A DNA stretch of 46,034 bases from Comamonadaceae bacterium (GTDB lineage: Bacteria > Pseudomonadota > Gammaproteobacteria > Burkholderiales > Burkholderiaceae_C): NCBI GenBank assembly GCA_947443645.1, contig CANEXF010000019.1, forward strand, positions 1 through 46,034, read 5' to 3'. Positions 1 to 7,893 of the stretch are shown one piece after another. Both the position numbers and the translations under genes were made by a program. Each line of letters begins with the position of its first letter. Position 1 is the stretch's first letter. The notes beneath the pieces are model-generated. The model searched no databases, was not told the origin of the DNA, and saw only the letters and a list, made by a program, of their open reading frames with translations.

Positions 1-265
1 CCTTGAAGCTGTAGGTTTTTTCCAGGCCGGTTTCGCTGGACACACTGATCAGCGCGGCCTGGTCTGCGCGGCTTTCAAGATGGCGGTCGACCGCGTTGTG
101 GCAAAGATTGGTCTGACCACCTTCGAACCAGCGCACAAACGGCGGCTTGTCGTAGTTGCAGACCCGGCTAAAGGGCTTGTGCCAGGCGATCAATTTCGCC
201 TGTTCGGCCCAGAAGGCATCGGGCTGGTCTATCGATTGGCGGTAAAAGTCGGCGTAGCTGCTCAT
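1..265 (-). CDS. prpE: Propionate--CoA ligase, N-terminal part (runs off the left edge)
   Basis: The minus strand encodes the first 88 residues of a protein that begins MSSYADFYRQSIDQPDAFW and contains the stretch NLCHNAVDRHL. This is the typical N-terminal domain of acyl-CoA synthetases of the propionyl-CoA/acetyl-CoA synthetase family (ANL superfamily). PrpE activates propionate to propionyl-CoA with ATP and CoA in the cytoplasm. The ATG lies at 265-263. The AMP-binding core is outside the window, so the propionyl rather than acetyl assignment rests on the N-terminal match and on the adjacent acuI gene, which also handles C3 acyl-CoAs. The frame is open to the window edge. The gene follows acuI on the same strand after about 16 bases, so they are probably co-transcribed. 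Confidence 0.85.
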   Translation of the reverse strand, partial: MSSYADFYRQSIDQPDAFWAEQAKLIAWHKPFSRVCNYDKPPFVRWFEGGQTNLCHNAVDRHLESRADQAALISVSSETGLEKTYSFK

Positions 266-281
266 GGTGTCTCCGGTTTTT

Positions 282-1259
282 TTAAATTTTGACAACAAGC
301 CGCCCGCGCACCTTGCCCGACATCAAGTCATGGGCTTTTTCAACGGCGCGCTCCAGCGGCACTTCTTCAACCATGGATTCAAGTTTGGCCGGATCCAGAT
401 CAAGCGCGAGCCGGTCCCAGGCCTGCTGGCGCCGGGCGCGTGGCGCCATCACGCTGTCAACGCCCACCAGCGTGATGCCGCGCAAGATGAACGGCATCAC
501 CGTGGTCGGGAAATCCGCGCCCTGCGCCAGCCCGCAAGCGGCGACCACGCCGCCGTAACGCGTTTGCGCGCAGGCATTGGCCAGTGTGTGCGAGCCAACA
601 GCGTCCACCACCGCAGCCCAGCGCTCTTTTTGCAGCGGCTTGCCGGGCGCAGCCAGCTCGGCGCGGTCCATCACGCTGCTGGCCCCCAGCTGGCGCAAAT
701 AACTTTCCTCGCTGGTCTTGCCAGTAGCCGCAACCACCGTGTAACCCAGCTTGGACAACAAGGCGACGGCCACGCTGCCTACGCCGCCGGTCGCGCCTGT
801 CACCAGCACCTCGCCCATGGCGGGCGTGACACCGTTTTTCTCCAGTGCCAGCACGCACAGCATGGCGGTGTAGCCCGCCGTGCCAATGGCCATGGCCTGG
901 CGCGTGCTGAAAGCGGCGGGCAGTTTCACCGGCCAGTCGGCCTGCAGGCGGGCCCGCTCGGACAGCAGGCCCCAACGCGTCTCGCCCAGGCCCCAGCCGT
1001 TGTGGACAAACTTGTCACCGGCTTTCCAGTCGGCGTGCTCAGACGCCAGCACCGTACCCGCGCCGTCAATCCCCGCCACCATAGGCCAGCTGCGCACCAC
1101 AGGCGCCTGGTTGGTGATCGCCAGACCGTCCTTGTAGTTAAGCGTCGAGTACTCCACCTGCACCAGCAAGTCGCCCGCAGGCAAAGCCGACTCCTCGGTG
1201 GCGGTGATGGCGGCCAAAAATCCCGCCTCGGATTTGCTGAGCTGAAGTGACTTGAACAC
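282..1259 (-). CDS. acuI: Acryloyl-CoA reductase (NADPH), MDR superfamily
   Basis: This is a medium-chain dehydrogenase/reductase of about 325 residues, the normal length for the YhdH/AcuI group. The N-terminal GroES-like domain carries the family stretch STLNYKDGLAIT and a Rossmann motif, TGATGGVGSVAV, sits near residue 155. There are no zinc-ligand cysteines, as expected for AcuI, which reduces toxic acryloyl-CoA to propionyl-CoA with NADPH. A GTG at 1259 is the preferred start because a GGGGGGA ribosome site lies just upstream. The TTG five codons earlier (1274) is less likely. The gene is followed at 16 bases by prpE, so both likely feed C3 acids into propionyl-CoA metabolism. The family assignment is firm; the substrate is known from homologues only. 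Confidence 0.9.
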   Translation of the reverse strand: MFKSLQLSKSEAGFLAAITATEESALPAGDLLVQVEYSTLNYKDGLAITNQAPVVRSWPMVAGIDGAGTVLASEHADWKAGDKFVHNGWGLGETRWGLLSERARLQADWPVKLPAAFSTRQAMAIGTAGYTAMLCVLALEKNGVTPAMGEVLVTGATGGVGSVAVALLSKLGYTVVAATGKTSEESYLRQLGASSVMDRAELAAPGKPLQKERWAAVVDAVGSHTLANACAQTRYGGVVAACGLAQGADFPTTVMPFILRGITLVGVDSVMAPRARRQQAWDRLALDLDPAKLESMVEEVPLERAVEKAHDLMSGKVRGRLVVKI

Positions 1260-1383
1260 AGAGCGTCCCCCCAAAATTTGAATACGTTCGTTAAACTGAA
1301 TTCATAATTATGGATAAGGGGCTTGCAGCACGCTGACGGCGCTGCTTCGCGGACGGCGATGCAAGCGGCGCAGAGTTCAAATC

Positions 1384-1411
1384 GCTACAGTTTTAATAGC
1401 TGGCTGCGCCC
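1384..1411. repeat. Interspersed repeat, copy 1 (shared with the Bug gene at 6921)
   Basis: These 28 bases (GCTACAGTTTTAATAGCTGG and on) match positions 6921-6948 at 26 of 28 positions. The copy sits in the 294-base gap between acuI and the isochorismatase gene, which otherwise contains no gene. Near its other end (about 1505-1555) the same gap carries inverted ATAGCTGC / GCAGCTAT words, giving a hairpin-like layout. I associate repeats of this type with Comamonadaceae intergenic regions. Confidence 0.7.
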
Positions 1412-1568
1412 GCCAGCATTGCGTCAGAAGCAGTTTCGATGTCGGAAAAAATGATTTTCCAAGCACCGCCGGCGAGGATTTCTAAGCTGAATTCAGGCGT
1501 AAAAATAGCTGCCAAGCAAGCCAGACTTGCGCGAGCAGCTATTGAATAGATAGCAAAAAGCGTGCGCC

Positions 1569-2192
1569 TTACTTCAGCAGGGCGTGAATCTCCTTAAACA
1601 TCGGATGCTCGGCTGTTCGCAGCCACTCAAACGCCACCATCTCGGTCGTCACGAGCTCTGCGCCTGCGCCTGCCAGCCGGTCAAAGGCCGCGTCGCGGTT
1701 GCGTTCGCTGCGTGAGCTGCAGGCGTCGGTCACGACCCAAACGTCGAACTCTTCTTCAAGCAAGTCGAGCGCGGTCTGCATCAGGCAGACATGCGCTTCG
1801 CAGCCGGCGATCACGATGGTGCTTTTGCCCTCTTCCTGCTCGGGTGCGGGCTTTTGCAGATGCTTGGGCAGGCTGCGGGCATTGCCGCCCTGGGGTGCCT
1901 GGCGCACCGGCGGGCGCAGCAAGTCAGCCAGACCCTCGGCCACGGCGCTGAAGTGCATCTTGTCCAGCGTCTTGGCCTCGGCAGCTTCAAGCGCGGCCTG
2001 CAAGGCGGGCATGCTGGGGCCCAGCTTGTCGGCACTCTGGGTCGTCGCCCACACCGGCAGCAGCAAGATTTCTGCCATGCGCGCCAGGCGCACAGCGTTG
2101 GCAAGGACGATTTCATTTTCAAAAATCACGGGCATCAAACGGGTCTGGTAGTCCACCAGCACGAGTTGGGAGTCATCGGCATCTAAGAGCAT
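1569..2192 (-). CDS. Isochorismatase-family cysteine hydrolase
   Basis: This 207-residue protein has the isochorismatase/nicotinamidase fold. The presumed catalytic triad is Asp14 in LVLVDYQ, Lys78 in LDKMHFSA, and Cys136 in GCEAHVCLMQTA. The ATG at 2192 gives an N-terminus (MLLDADDSQLVLVDYQ) that matches the family, while longer readings add unrelated sequence. Residues about 91-122 form an insertion rich in Pro, Gln and Lys between strands, longer than in YcaC-like relatives. The start lies 2 bases after the stop of the DUF2721 gene, so they are translationally linked. These enzymes cleave amide or vinyl-ether bonds in small cytoplasmic metabolites. The actual substrate cannot be read from the sequence. 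Confidence 0.85.
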   Translation of the reverse strand: MLLDADDSQLVLVDYQTRLMPVIFENEIVLANAVRLARMAEILLLPVWATTQSADKLGPSMPALQAALEAAEAKTLDKMHFSAVAEGLADLLRPPVRQAPQGGNARSLPKHLQKPAPEQEEGKSTIVIAGCEAHVCLMQTALDLLEEEFDVWVVTDACSSRSERNRDAAFDRLAGAGAELVTTEMVAFEWLRTAEHPMFKEIHALLK

Positions 2193-2194
2193 GC

Positions 2195-2665
2195 TTATTC
2201 CTGAGGTTTGGGTTGGGTTGGCAATTGGGCGAATTGAAGCAGTCGCGTCGCCAGCAAGGTTTCGGCCAGGAAACACACCAGGGCCGACAGAAAGCAGATC
2301 ACACCGGACAAAAAGCAGATGGTGGCAATTTTGAGAATCGGCACCTCGGCCGTTTCGCCCAGAAACAGCAAAATAATGGTGCTGCCAATCAGCAGCGCAC
2401 AAAAGGTCAACAGCGCAATCGCACTGTTGACCAGCCAGCCGCGCTTGCGCAGCTGCTGCAATTCGGCATACATCTTTATGGCGCGCATGGTCTCGACGTT
2501 GCCGGCCTCCAGCCGGTTTTCGAGCAAGCGCGCGCGGTCAATGATGCGGGCCAGGCGCCCGGCCACCGCCGCAATCATGCCGGACACCGCGGTCAAGAGA
2601 AACACCGGCGCCACCGCCAGCTGAATGCCGTGGGTCACGGTTGCAAGGTCAGGCGCAAAGTTCAT
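2195..2665 (-). CDS. DUF2721 family membrane protein
   Basis: This 156-residue protein matches the DUF2721 pattern: an N-terminal helix with THGIQLAVAPVFLLT, then the conserved GRLARIIDRARLLE segment, then two strongly hydrophobic helices at about residues 80-103 and 108-133. It is predicted to be an inner-membrane protein with three helices and a basic and acidic cytoplasmic loop. Its function is unknown for the whole family. It is the first gene of a two-gene unit with the isochorismatase-fold hydrolase (2-base spacing), which is the only clue to a role. It starts with ATG at 2665. Confidence 0.85.
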   Translation of the reverse strand: MNFAPDLATVTHGIQLAVAPVFLLTAVSGMIAAVAGRLARIIDRARLLENRLEAGNVETMRAIKMYAELQQLRKRGWLVNSAIALLTFCALLIGSTIILLFLGETAEVPILKIATICFLSGVICFLSALVCFLAETLLATRLLQFAQLPTQPKPQE

Positions 2666-2724
2666 GCGGAGCTACCCCTTAATAAATAGTGGCTTGATTT
2701 TGTCATGCAGTGTTCAGCCCCAGC

Positions 2725-3993
2725 CTAGCTGAATTTACGCCGTGCATCTATCGCCAAACCGGAGCCGATGCTGCCAAACAGGTCGCCCTCGACACTGCGG
2801 GCCTGCGGCGTGAGCGCCAGAATCCGTTCGCGCAGCAAGGGCACGCCGCTCGAACCTCCCGTAAAAAACACCGTGTCTATGCCCGCAGCGGCCAGACCCG
2901 CATCACGCAGCAGGCGCGCCACGGTGTGCTCGACAGAGGCCACCAGCGCGTCAATCGAGCCGTCCATGTCGGCGCGCTGCAGTGTCAGGCTTTGACCAGC
3001 GTCGATCCGGTCGATGTCGATCTGCGCGCTGTGGCTGTTGGACAGCTCAATCTTGGCCTGCTCGACCTGAATCGCCAGCCAGTGGCCGGCGCGCTCCTTG
3101 ACCACGCTTTGCAGGCGCTCGAGCCGGGTTTTGTCCTGGGCGTCGCGCTGCAGCTCACTGATCTGTGACCAGGCTTTGCGGGTGTAGGCCAGGTTGATGG
3201 TGTGCCAGGTCGCCAGGTTGAAGTAATGCGCCGAGGGCATTTGCAAACCGCTTTTGAGCAGACTGCCCAGACCCAGCATGGGCATCACACTGGCCAGGCT
3301 GAGCGCGCGATCAAAATCGGTGCCGCCAATGTGCACGCCACTGCTGGCCAAAATATCCTCGCGCCGGTCGCTGCGCAGCGCGCGCGCTGGCGACAGCCGT
3401 ATCAGCGTGAAGTCCGAGGTGCCCCCGCCAATGTCAACCACCAGCACCAGCTCTTCGCGCGTGAGCGTCGACTCGTAGTCAAAGGCGGCCGCGATGGGCT
3501 CGTACTGAAAGGCGATCTCTTGCAGGCCGGACTGGCGCGCGATGGCTTCGAGCGTGTCTTGCGCGCGCTGGTCGGCCGCCGCATCGCCATCGATAAAAAA
3601 CACCGGTCGACCCAGTACAGCACGCGTGAAGGTCTGGCCCGCGGCCTGCTCGGCGCGGCGCTTGAGCTCGCCAATGAACTGCGCCAGCAAGGCCCGAAAC
3701 GGCAGGGCTCGCCCGGCAATCTCGGTGTGCTCGTCAATCATGGACGTGCCCAGCAGGCTTTTGAGCGAGCGCATCAGGCGCCCCTCATGGCCGGCCAGGT
3801 ACTCGGCCAGCGCCGCGCGGCCATAGCTCACATGCGCGTCTTCAGCGTGAAAGAAAACCACCGAGGGCAAGGTCGGCTTGTTGTCTTCCAGCGGTAGCAG
3901 CAGGCTGGCGCCGGCGCTTTGTCCAGGCCGGCTCCAGCCTGCCGTGGAGTTGGAGGTGCCGAAGTCTATCCCGCAGGCGTCAAGCGCACTCAC
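2725..3993 (-). CDS. yegD: HSP70 family protein, YegD type
   Basis: This 422-residue protein has an actin-like ATPase fold. The N-terminal phosphate-1 loop is CGIDFGTSNSTAGW, the phosphate-2 region is LVVDIGGGTSDFTL near residue 190, and the adenosine loop is FFTGGSSGVPLLRE near 380. There is no separate substrate-binding and lid region as in DnaK, so this is the short YegD-like branch, about 450 residues in E. coli. It is probably a cytoplasmic chaperone or chaperone-like ATPase. The start is GTG at 3993, which overlaps the TGA of the upstream gene in a GTGA arrangement and so predicts translational coupling. The family is certain; the clients are unknown. Confidence 0.88.
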   Translation of the reverse strand: MSALDACGIDFGTSNSTAGWSRPGQSAGASLLLPLEDNKPTLPSVVFFHAEDAHVSYGRAALAEYLAGHEGRLMRSLKSLLGTSMIDEHTEIAGRALPFRALLAQFIGELKRRAEQAAGQTFTRAVLGRPVFFIDGDAAADQRAQDTLEAIARQSGLQEIAFQYEPIAAAFDYESTLTREELVLVVDIGGGTSDFTLIRLSPARALRSDRREDILASSGVHIGGTDFDRALSLASVMPMLGLGSLLKSGLQMPSAHYFNLATWHTINLAYTRKAWSQISELQRDAQDKTRLERLQSVVKERAGHWLAIQVEQAKIELSNSHSAQIDIDRIDAGQSLTLQRADMDGSIDALVASVEHTVARLLRDAGLAAAGIDTVFFTGGSSGVPLLRERILALTPQARSVEGDLFGSIGSGLAIDARRKFS

Positions 3994-4514
3994 CGCTGGG
4001 CCGGCGGGGCAAAGTCACTCTCGGCCCAGGCGGTGGCGCTGGCACGGGTGAGCTTGAACGAGGCCGCCACGCGCAGCTGTGCAAGCTCCTGGCCGTCATC
4101 GGCCTCGGCGCGCAACACCGCATGTGGGTTGTCTTCGTCGGGAACGATGTCCAGTGAAACCGTCACGCGTGCGCCCCTGGCACTGACCGTGATGCTCTGG
4201 TGCAGCGAAGCATGCAGCTGCTGCTCATGCCGGCGCACAAACTCCGAGGCGGTCTTGACCAGCGTGTTGAAGGCATTGACATCCAGCGGCTTGGGGTTCT
4301 TTTTGTCGCGCCCCATGGTCCAGGGGCCTATCAGCGCAGGCTCGGGCTCGCCATCCTTGATCATGGCCACAGCCCAGCCCTCATCGTCTTCATTCTTGAT
4401 GACCTTGGCGGTCCAGCCATCACCGCACCACAAGCGAGGCTGCTGGATCTTGCTGTCTTCGGGGGGGGTGAAATCTGCGGGCGCTTCAGGCGGCGCGTTG
4501 CGGGAATCGGTCAA
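3990..4514 (-). CDS. Hypothetical protein coupled to the YegD-like chaperone
   Basis: This 174-residue acidic cytoplasmic protein has no signal peptide or membrane segment. The N-terminal 25 residues are Pro-rich and probably disordered. The middle contains GDGWTAKVIKNEDDEGWAV followed by a conserved-looking ALIGPWTMGRDKKNPKPLD. The C-terminal half forms alternating polar and hydrophobic strands. I do not recognise a domain. The last four bases overlap the GTG start of the HSP70 gene, so the two are made together and this protein may be a partner or regulator of that chaperone. That link is inference from the overlap only. Confidence 0.75.
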   Translation of the reverse strand: MTDSRNAPPEAPADFTPPEDSKIQQPRLWCGDGWTAKVIKNEDDEGWAVAMIKDGEPEPALIGPWTMGRDKKNPKPLDVNAFNTLVKTASEFVRRHEQQLHASLHQSITVSARGARVTVSLDIVPDEDNPHAVLRAEADDGQELAQLRVAASFKLTRASATAWAESDFAPPAQR

Positions 4515-4724
4515 TGCGTGGTCACTCAGGTTGGTCTCTTGCGCTGCAATTGCAGTAGTTCATGATTTTAGTCGCCCGAAAGCACGCAAAACACAGGGGG
4601 GCGGAGCCGGAAACGCTGCGGTTTTGCCGCTAGAGTTGGGCCCTGGCCCCATGCCAAGAACCCGCATGCGTCTCCACAGGCTTATAGACACTCGGGTAGA
4701 ACCCAAAAAAATACAGGAGCTTTC

Positions 4725-5027
4725 ATGATTCTCGAACTCGCAGACATCCGCATACAGCCTGGCCAACAGGCCGCTTTTGACGAAGCCATAGAGCGCGGCG
4801 TGCGCAGCGTGATTGCCAAGGCCAAGGGTTTTCAAGGCTACAAGATCAACAAGAGCATTGAAAGCCCGGAGCGCTATGTGCTGCAAATTTTCTGGGAAAC
4901 GCTGGAAAACCATACCGTGGACTTCAGGCAGTCGCCCGCTTTTGCCGAATGGCGCGCGATCGTCGGTCCGTTTTTTGCAGGCGCCCCGACGGTAGAGCAC
5001 TTCACGCTGCTGGCCAAATCCAGCTGA
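4725..5027 (+). CDS. Antibiotic biosynthesis monooxygenase (ABM) domain protein
   Basis: This 100-residue single-domain protein has the ABM/dimeric alpha-beta-barrel pattern: MILELADIRIQPGQQAAFDE at the start, a central helix GVRSVIAKAKGFQGYKI, then YVLQIFWETLENHTVDFRQS. Members act as small cofactor-independent oxygenases or as haem- or quinone-modifying enzymes, and many are uncharacterised. The start is ATG at 4725 with a CAGGAG ribosome site 6 bases upstream. The gene stands alone between oppositely oriented genes, and the next gene (MarR) converges on it. The exact substrate is unknown. Confidence 0.8.
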   Translation: MILELADIRIQPGQQAAFDEAIERGVRSVIAKAKGFQGYKINKSIESPERYVLQIFWETLENHTVDFRQSPAFAEWRAIVGPFFAGAPTVEHFTLLAKSS

Positions 5028-5044
5028 GAAAACCGTTCTGGCAG

Positions 5045-5080
5045 CGCCGCGTGGAGGCCCTGGCTATCCTGCGGCGTTTT
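5045..5080 (+). terminator. Possible terminator of the ABM gene
   Basis: CGCCGC (5045-5050) pairs with GCGGCG (5071-5076) and is followed by TTTT. It lies between the convergent ABM and MarR genes. The 20-base loop is long, so the support is modest. Confidence 0.4.
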
Positions 5081-5507
5081 CATGACCGCTAATGAGCTTG
5101 CGCAGCAGCTCCGCCAGCTGGGCCTGCTCGTCAGTCTCGAGTGGCCCGACGATGCGCTGCTGGGCTTTGACCACGGCGCGCTTCATCTGCAAGGCAACCG
5201 CTTTGCCTTCATCGGTGGTCCACAGCAGTTTGCGGCGTTTGTCGCCGGGGTCGGCCTGACGCTGCACCCAGCCTTTGGCTTCGAGCCGACCTATCACCGA
5301 GCCAAAGGTAGCAGGGTCAAAAGCGACCCGTCCGGACAGGGTGATCTGATCCTCGCCAGGATCGTCCATGAGCGCGTTGAGAATCGCGAACTGCACTGGC
5401 GTGACATCAAAAGCGGCGGTCTCTTCCATGAAGATGGCGACCGCGAGCTGCTGCGCGCGGCGAATCAAATGCCCAGGCGCCTCACCGAAATTAAAACTTT
5501 TTGCCAT
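5064..5507 (-). CDS. MarR-family transcriptional regulator of the hydroxybenzoate/gentisate cluster
   Basis: This 147-residue protein has the MarR winged-helix layout. There is an N-terminal dimerisation helix (APGHLIRRAQQLAVAIFM), a DNA-binding helix-turn-helix around residues 55-85 (ITLSGRVAFDPATFGSVIGR), the wing with DPGDKRRKLLWTT, and a C-terminal dimer helix. MarR proteins usually repress a neighbouring aromatic operon and release DNA when they bind the phenolic substrate. The gene is divergent from the 3-hydroxybenzoate hydroxylase gene, and the shared 127-base spacer contains a perfect 14-base palindrome that is the likely operator. The role is inferred from this arrangement. The start is ATG at 5507. 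Confidence 0.88.
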   Translation of the reverse strand: MAKSFNFGEAPGHLIRRAQQLAVAIFMEETAAFDVTPVQFAILNALMDDPGEDQITLSGRVAFDPATFGSVIGRLEAKGWVQRQADPGDKRRKLLWTTDEGKAVALQMKRAVVKAQQRIVGPLETDEQAQLAELLRKLISGHENAAG

Positions 5508-5547
5508 GCTTGAAGTTTAACCGTCAGGGTATCTACCAAGTGGACAA

Positions 5548-5568
5548 TATAATAAGTATACTTATCAT
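5548..5568 (+). promoter_or_regulatory. Palindromic operator overlapping a TATAAT box
   Basis: Positions 5552-5565 read ATAAGTATACTTAT, a perfect 14-base palindrome. The dyad extends to 5549-5568 with one mismatched pair. A consensus -10 hexamer TATAAT lies at 5548-5553 and partly overlaps it. The site lies between the divergent MarR and hydroxylase genes, as expected for a MarR operator that blocks the hydroxylase promoter. No convincing -35 box was seen. Confidence 0.6.
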
Positions 5569-5634
5569 TGACGCATCAGCAATGCTGCTTGTGCAAGGCA
5601 TATTTCCAATGCAAGCAGCCATTTCGGGAACACC

Positions 5635-6846
5635 ATGACACACACATCTCCTCTCATTATTTCGGGTGGCGGCATAGGCGGCCTGGCCGCTGCCATGGTG
5701 CTGGCCCAAGACGGCCACGCCGTCACGGTACTGGAGCAGGCCGCGACCTTTGGTGAAATCGGCGCCGGCATTCAGCTCGGCCCCAACATCTTTCGCATGT
5801 TCGAGTACCTGGGCATGACAGAGGCGGTCAACAAGGTCGTCTTTTTCCCGAGCGGTCTGGGCATGAACGATGTTCGCACGGGCGAAAAAGTCGTGCGCGT
5901 GCCGCTGGGCGATGTGGCTCGTGCGACCTACGGCTTTCCTTATGGCGTGATTTACAGGGCCGACCTGCACCAGATCTTTCTGGACGCCTGCCGAAAGTTA
6001 GCCAATGTGACGCTGCGCACCAGCGCCAAAGTCGAGTCTTTCGAGCAATCTGCCGACGGCGTGAACGTGCGGCTGGCACCGGTCGAGGCCGGACAAGCCG
6101 GAGAAATCGTGTACGGCAGCGCCTTGATTGGCGCGGACGGCTTGTGGAGCAAGATTCGCGAGGCCGTGGTCGGCGACGGCAAGCCGCGCGTCTCGGGTCA
6201 TATCGCCTACCGCGCCGTGCTCAAGCGTGAAGACGTGCCGGCGCATTTGTGGAGCGACGACGTGGTTCTCTGGGGCGGTGAAAAAACCCATCTCGTGCAT
6301 TACCCCTTGCGCCGCGGCGAGCTGTTCAATCTGGTCGCCGTGTTTCACAGCAACAAGTACGACGAAGGCTGGAACACCTTTGGCGACACCGCCGAACTGA
6401 CCGAACGCTTTGCCGATGCCTGCCCGCAGGTCAAGGAACTGCTGGGGAAAATCGAGACCTGGAAAATGTGGGTGCTGTGCGACCGCGAGCCGGTGAAAAA
6501 CTGGACCGACAAGCGCGTGACCCTGCTGGGCGACGCGGCCCATCCGATGCTGCAGTACCTGGCCCAGGGCGCAGGACAGGCGATCGAAGACGCGGTGGTA
6601 CTGCGCGAAGCCTTGCGCTTTACCAAAGGCGATGTCGCACAGGCTTTTCAGAAGTACCAGCAGGCGCGCTATTTGCGCACCGGCCGCGTACAGCTCACTG
6701 CGCGTTTTTACGGCGACATCTACCATGCCGCGGGCGTGCAGCGCGAACTTCGTAACCAGATGTTCCAAAGCGGCACTGAAAGCGCCGGATTCGCAGGACT
6801 CAAGTGGATGTACGACGGAATTGAGCCTTCAAAGCTGTTCAAATAA
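5635..6846 (+). CDS. 3-hydroxybenzoate 6-monooxygenase-like FAD hydroxylase
   Basis: This 403-residue group A flavoprotein monooxygenase has three diagnostic elements. The FAD dinucleotide-binding motif SGGGIGGLAAAMVL is near residue 10, the DG motif GADGLWSK near 165, and the GD motif LLGDAAHPMLQYLAQGAGQA near 298. The YLAQGA wording is typical of 3-hydroxybenzoate 6-hydroxylases and salicylate hydroxylases. The enzyme would use NADH and O2 to convert 3-hydroxybenzoate to gentisate (2,5-dihydroxybenzoate). The cluster contains gentisate dioxygenase and no catechol genes, which favours gentisate as the product. It is the first gene downstream of the MarR operator. Salicylate 5-hydroxylation is less likely because that normally needs a multicomponent enzyme. 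Confidence 0.85.
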   Translation: MTHTSPLIISGGGIGGLAAAMVLAQDGHAVTVLEQAATFGEIGAGIQLGPNIFRMFEYLGMTEAVNKVVFFPSGLGMNDVRTGEKVVRVPLGDVARATYGFPYGVIYRADLHQIFLDACRKLANVTLRTSAKVESFEQSADGVNVRLAPVEAGQAGEIVYGSALIGADGLWSKIREAVVGDGKPRVSGHIAYRAVLKREDVPAHLWSDDVVLWGGEKTHLVHYPLRRGELFNLVAVFHSNKYDEGWNTFGDTAELTERFADACPQVKELLGKIETWKMWVLCDREPVKNWTDKRVTLLGDAAHPMLQYLAQGAGQAIEDAVVLREALRFTKGDVAQAFQKYQQARYLRTGRVQLTARFYGDIYHAAGVQRELRNQMFQSGTESAGFAGLKWMYDGIEPSKLFK

Positions 6847-6872
6847 CGGTTTTGCTTGAACCGGAGAACCGC

Positions 6873-7892
6873 ATGAAGACTTTTTCCGCCATTGCTTACA
6901 CTTTGCGCCAGACCGCGGGCGCTACATTTTTAATAGCTGCCTGCGCCCTGCCTATGGGCGCTACAGCCCAGAAAACAGACAAAAAAGCAGCGCCGGTCGC
7001 GACCTGGCCAAGCAGGCCCGTGCATATTCTGGTCGGTTTCCCAGGCGGCTCGTCGCCAGACTCGGCCGCACGCACGCTGGCCGAGCCGCTTTCCAGAGCA
7101 TTGGGCCAGCCGGTCATCGTCGACAACAAGCCTGGCGCGTCGGGCAACATCGCTGCGGACCAGGTGGCCAAGGCTGTTGACGACCACACCTTGGGTGTTG
7201 TGATCAACGGCAACCTGACCTCGGCCAAGATGCTTTATGCAAAGCTGCCCTATGACCCGCTCAAGGACTTCACGCCAATCTCACTGCTGACCACAGCGCC
7301 CCTGGTGCTGGTCGCGCCGCCCAACCTGCCTTCGGGAAGCGAATTCTTTGCCGCCGCGCGCAATGGCGGCAGCCGCTGGAACTACGGCTCGGTCGGCAAC
7401 GGCTCGGTTGGTCACCTGGGCATGGAGTTGCTCAAATCCAAGGCCGGTGACCTGACTGCGGTGCACATCCCCTACCAGGGCAACCCGCAAGTCATCACGG
7501 CGCTGCTGGGCGGGCAGATCCAGATGGCACTGGTGCCGCCCGGTATCGCCCTGCCGCAGATCAAGGCCGGCAAACTCAAGGCCATAGGCCTGACCAGCGG
7601 ACGCAGCTCGCTGGCCAGCGAAATTCCGCCACTGGCTGACGCAGAAGTTCGCAACTTCAATCTGGAGGTCTGGACCGCGCTGGTTGGCCCGGCCAATTTG
7701 TCGCCCGCCGCCAAGGCCAGACTGAACCAGGAAGTGTCGAGAATCATTCGTGACCCGGAGACGCGGCAAAAGCTCTTCAACCAGGGCTGGCAGGCAGTCG
7801 GCACATCGCCTGAAGGCCTGCTCAGCCGCATCCGCAATGAAACCGCCATCATGGGCGGCATCATTGCGATGCGTGGGATCAAGATCGAGTGA
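6873..7892 (+). CDS. Bug-type tripartite tricarboxylate transporter receptor (TctC family), receptor 1
   Basis: This periplasmic binding protein of about 339 residues has a signal peptide ending in ATAQ and the Bug fold core (WPSRPVHILVGFPGGSSPD, PVIVDNKPGASGNIAADQV, then IPYQGNPQVITALLGGQIQM). Such proteins capture carboxylates for TctAB permeases, but no tctA or tctB gene is in the window. The start is ATG at 6873, 26 bases after the hydroxylase stop. The frame begins earlier without a better start. Unusually, the signal-peptide core is encoded by a copy of an interspersed repeat (6921-6968). The ligand is probably 3-hydroxybenzoate or a similar aromatic acid, inferred from the operon context. 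Confidence 0.88.
   Translation: MKTFSAIAYTLRQTAGATFLIAACALPMGATAQKTDKKAAPVATWPSRPVHILVGFPGGSSPDSAARTLAEPLSRALGQPVIVDNKPGASGNIAADQVAKAVDDHTLGVVINGNLTSAKMLYAKLPYDPLKDFTPISLLTTAPLVLVAPPNLPSGSEFFAAARNGGSRWNYGSVGNGSVGHLGMELLKSKAGDLTAVHIPYQGNPQVITALLGGQIQMALVPPGIALPQIKAGKLKAIGLTSGRSSLASEIPPLADAEVRNFNLEVWTALVGPANLSPAAKARLNQEVSRIIRDPETRQKLFNQGWQAVGTSPEGLLSRIRNETAIMGGIIAMRGIKIE
6921..6968. repeat. Interspersed repeat inside the Bug signal-peptide coding region
   Basis: Positions 6921-6948 match the intergenic repeat at 1384-1411 at 26 of 28 bases. The segment is bordered by GGGCGCTACA on both sides (6917-6926 and 6956-6965). Read in frame it encodes the hydrophobic ATFLIAACALPMGATA core of the signal peptide. 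Confidence 0.7.
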
Positions 7893-7893
7893 T

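Noticed and set aside
264..1250. Long plus-strand open frame of 328 codons opposite acuI
   Set aside because: It is a GC-rich antisense shadow of acuI, with low-complexity His/Arg/Gln-rich translation and no family resemblance. The same applies to similar frames opposite most genes of the left 35 kb.
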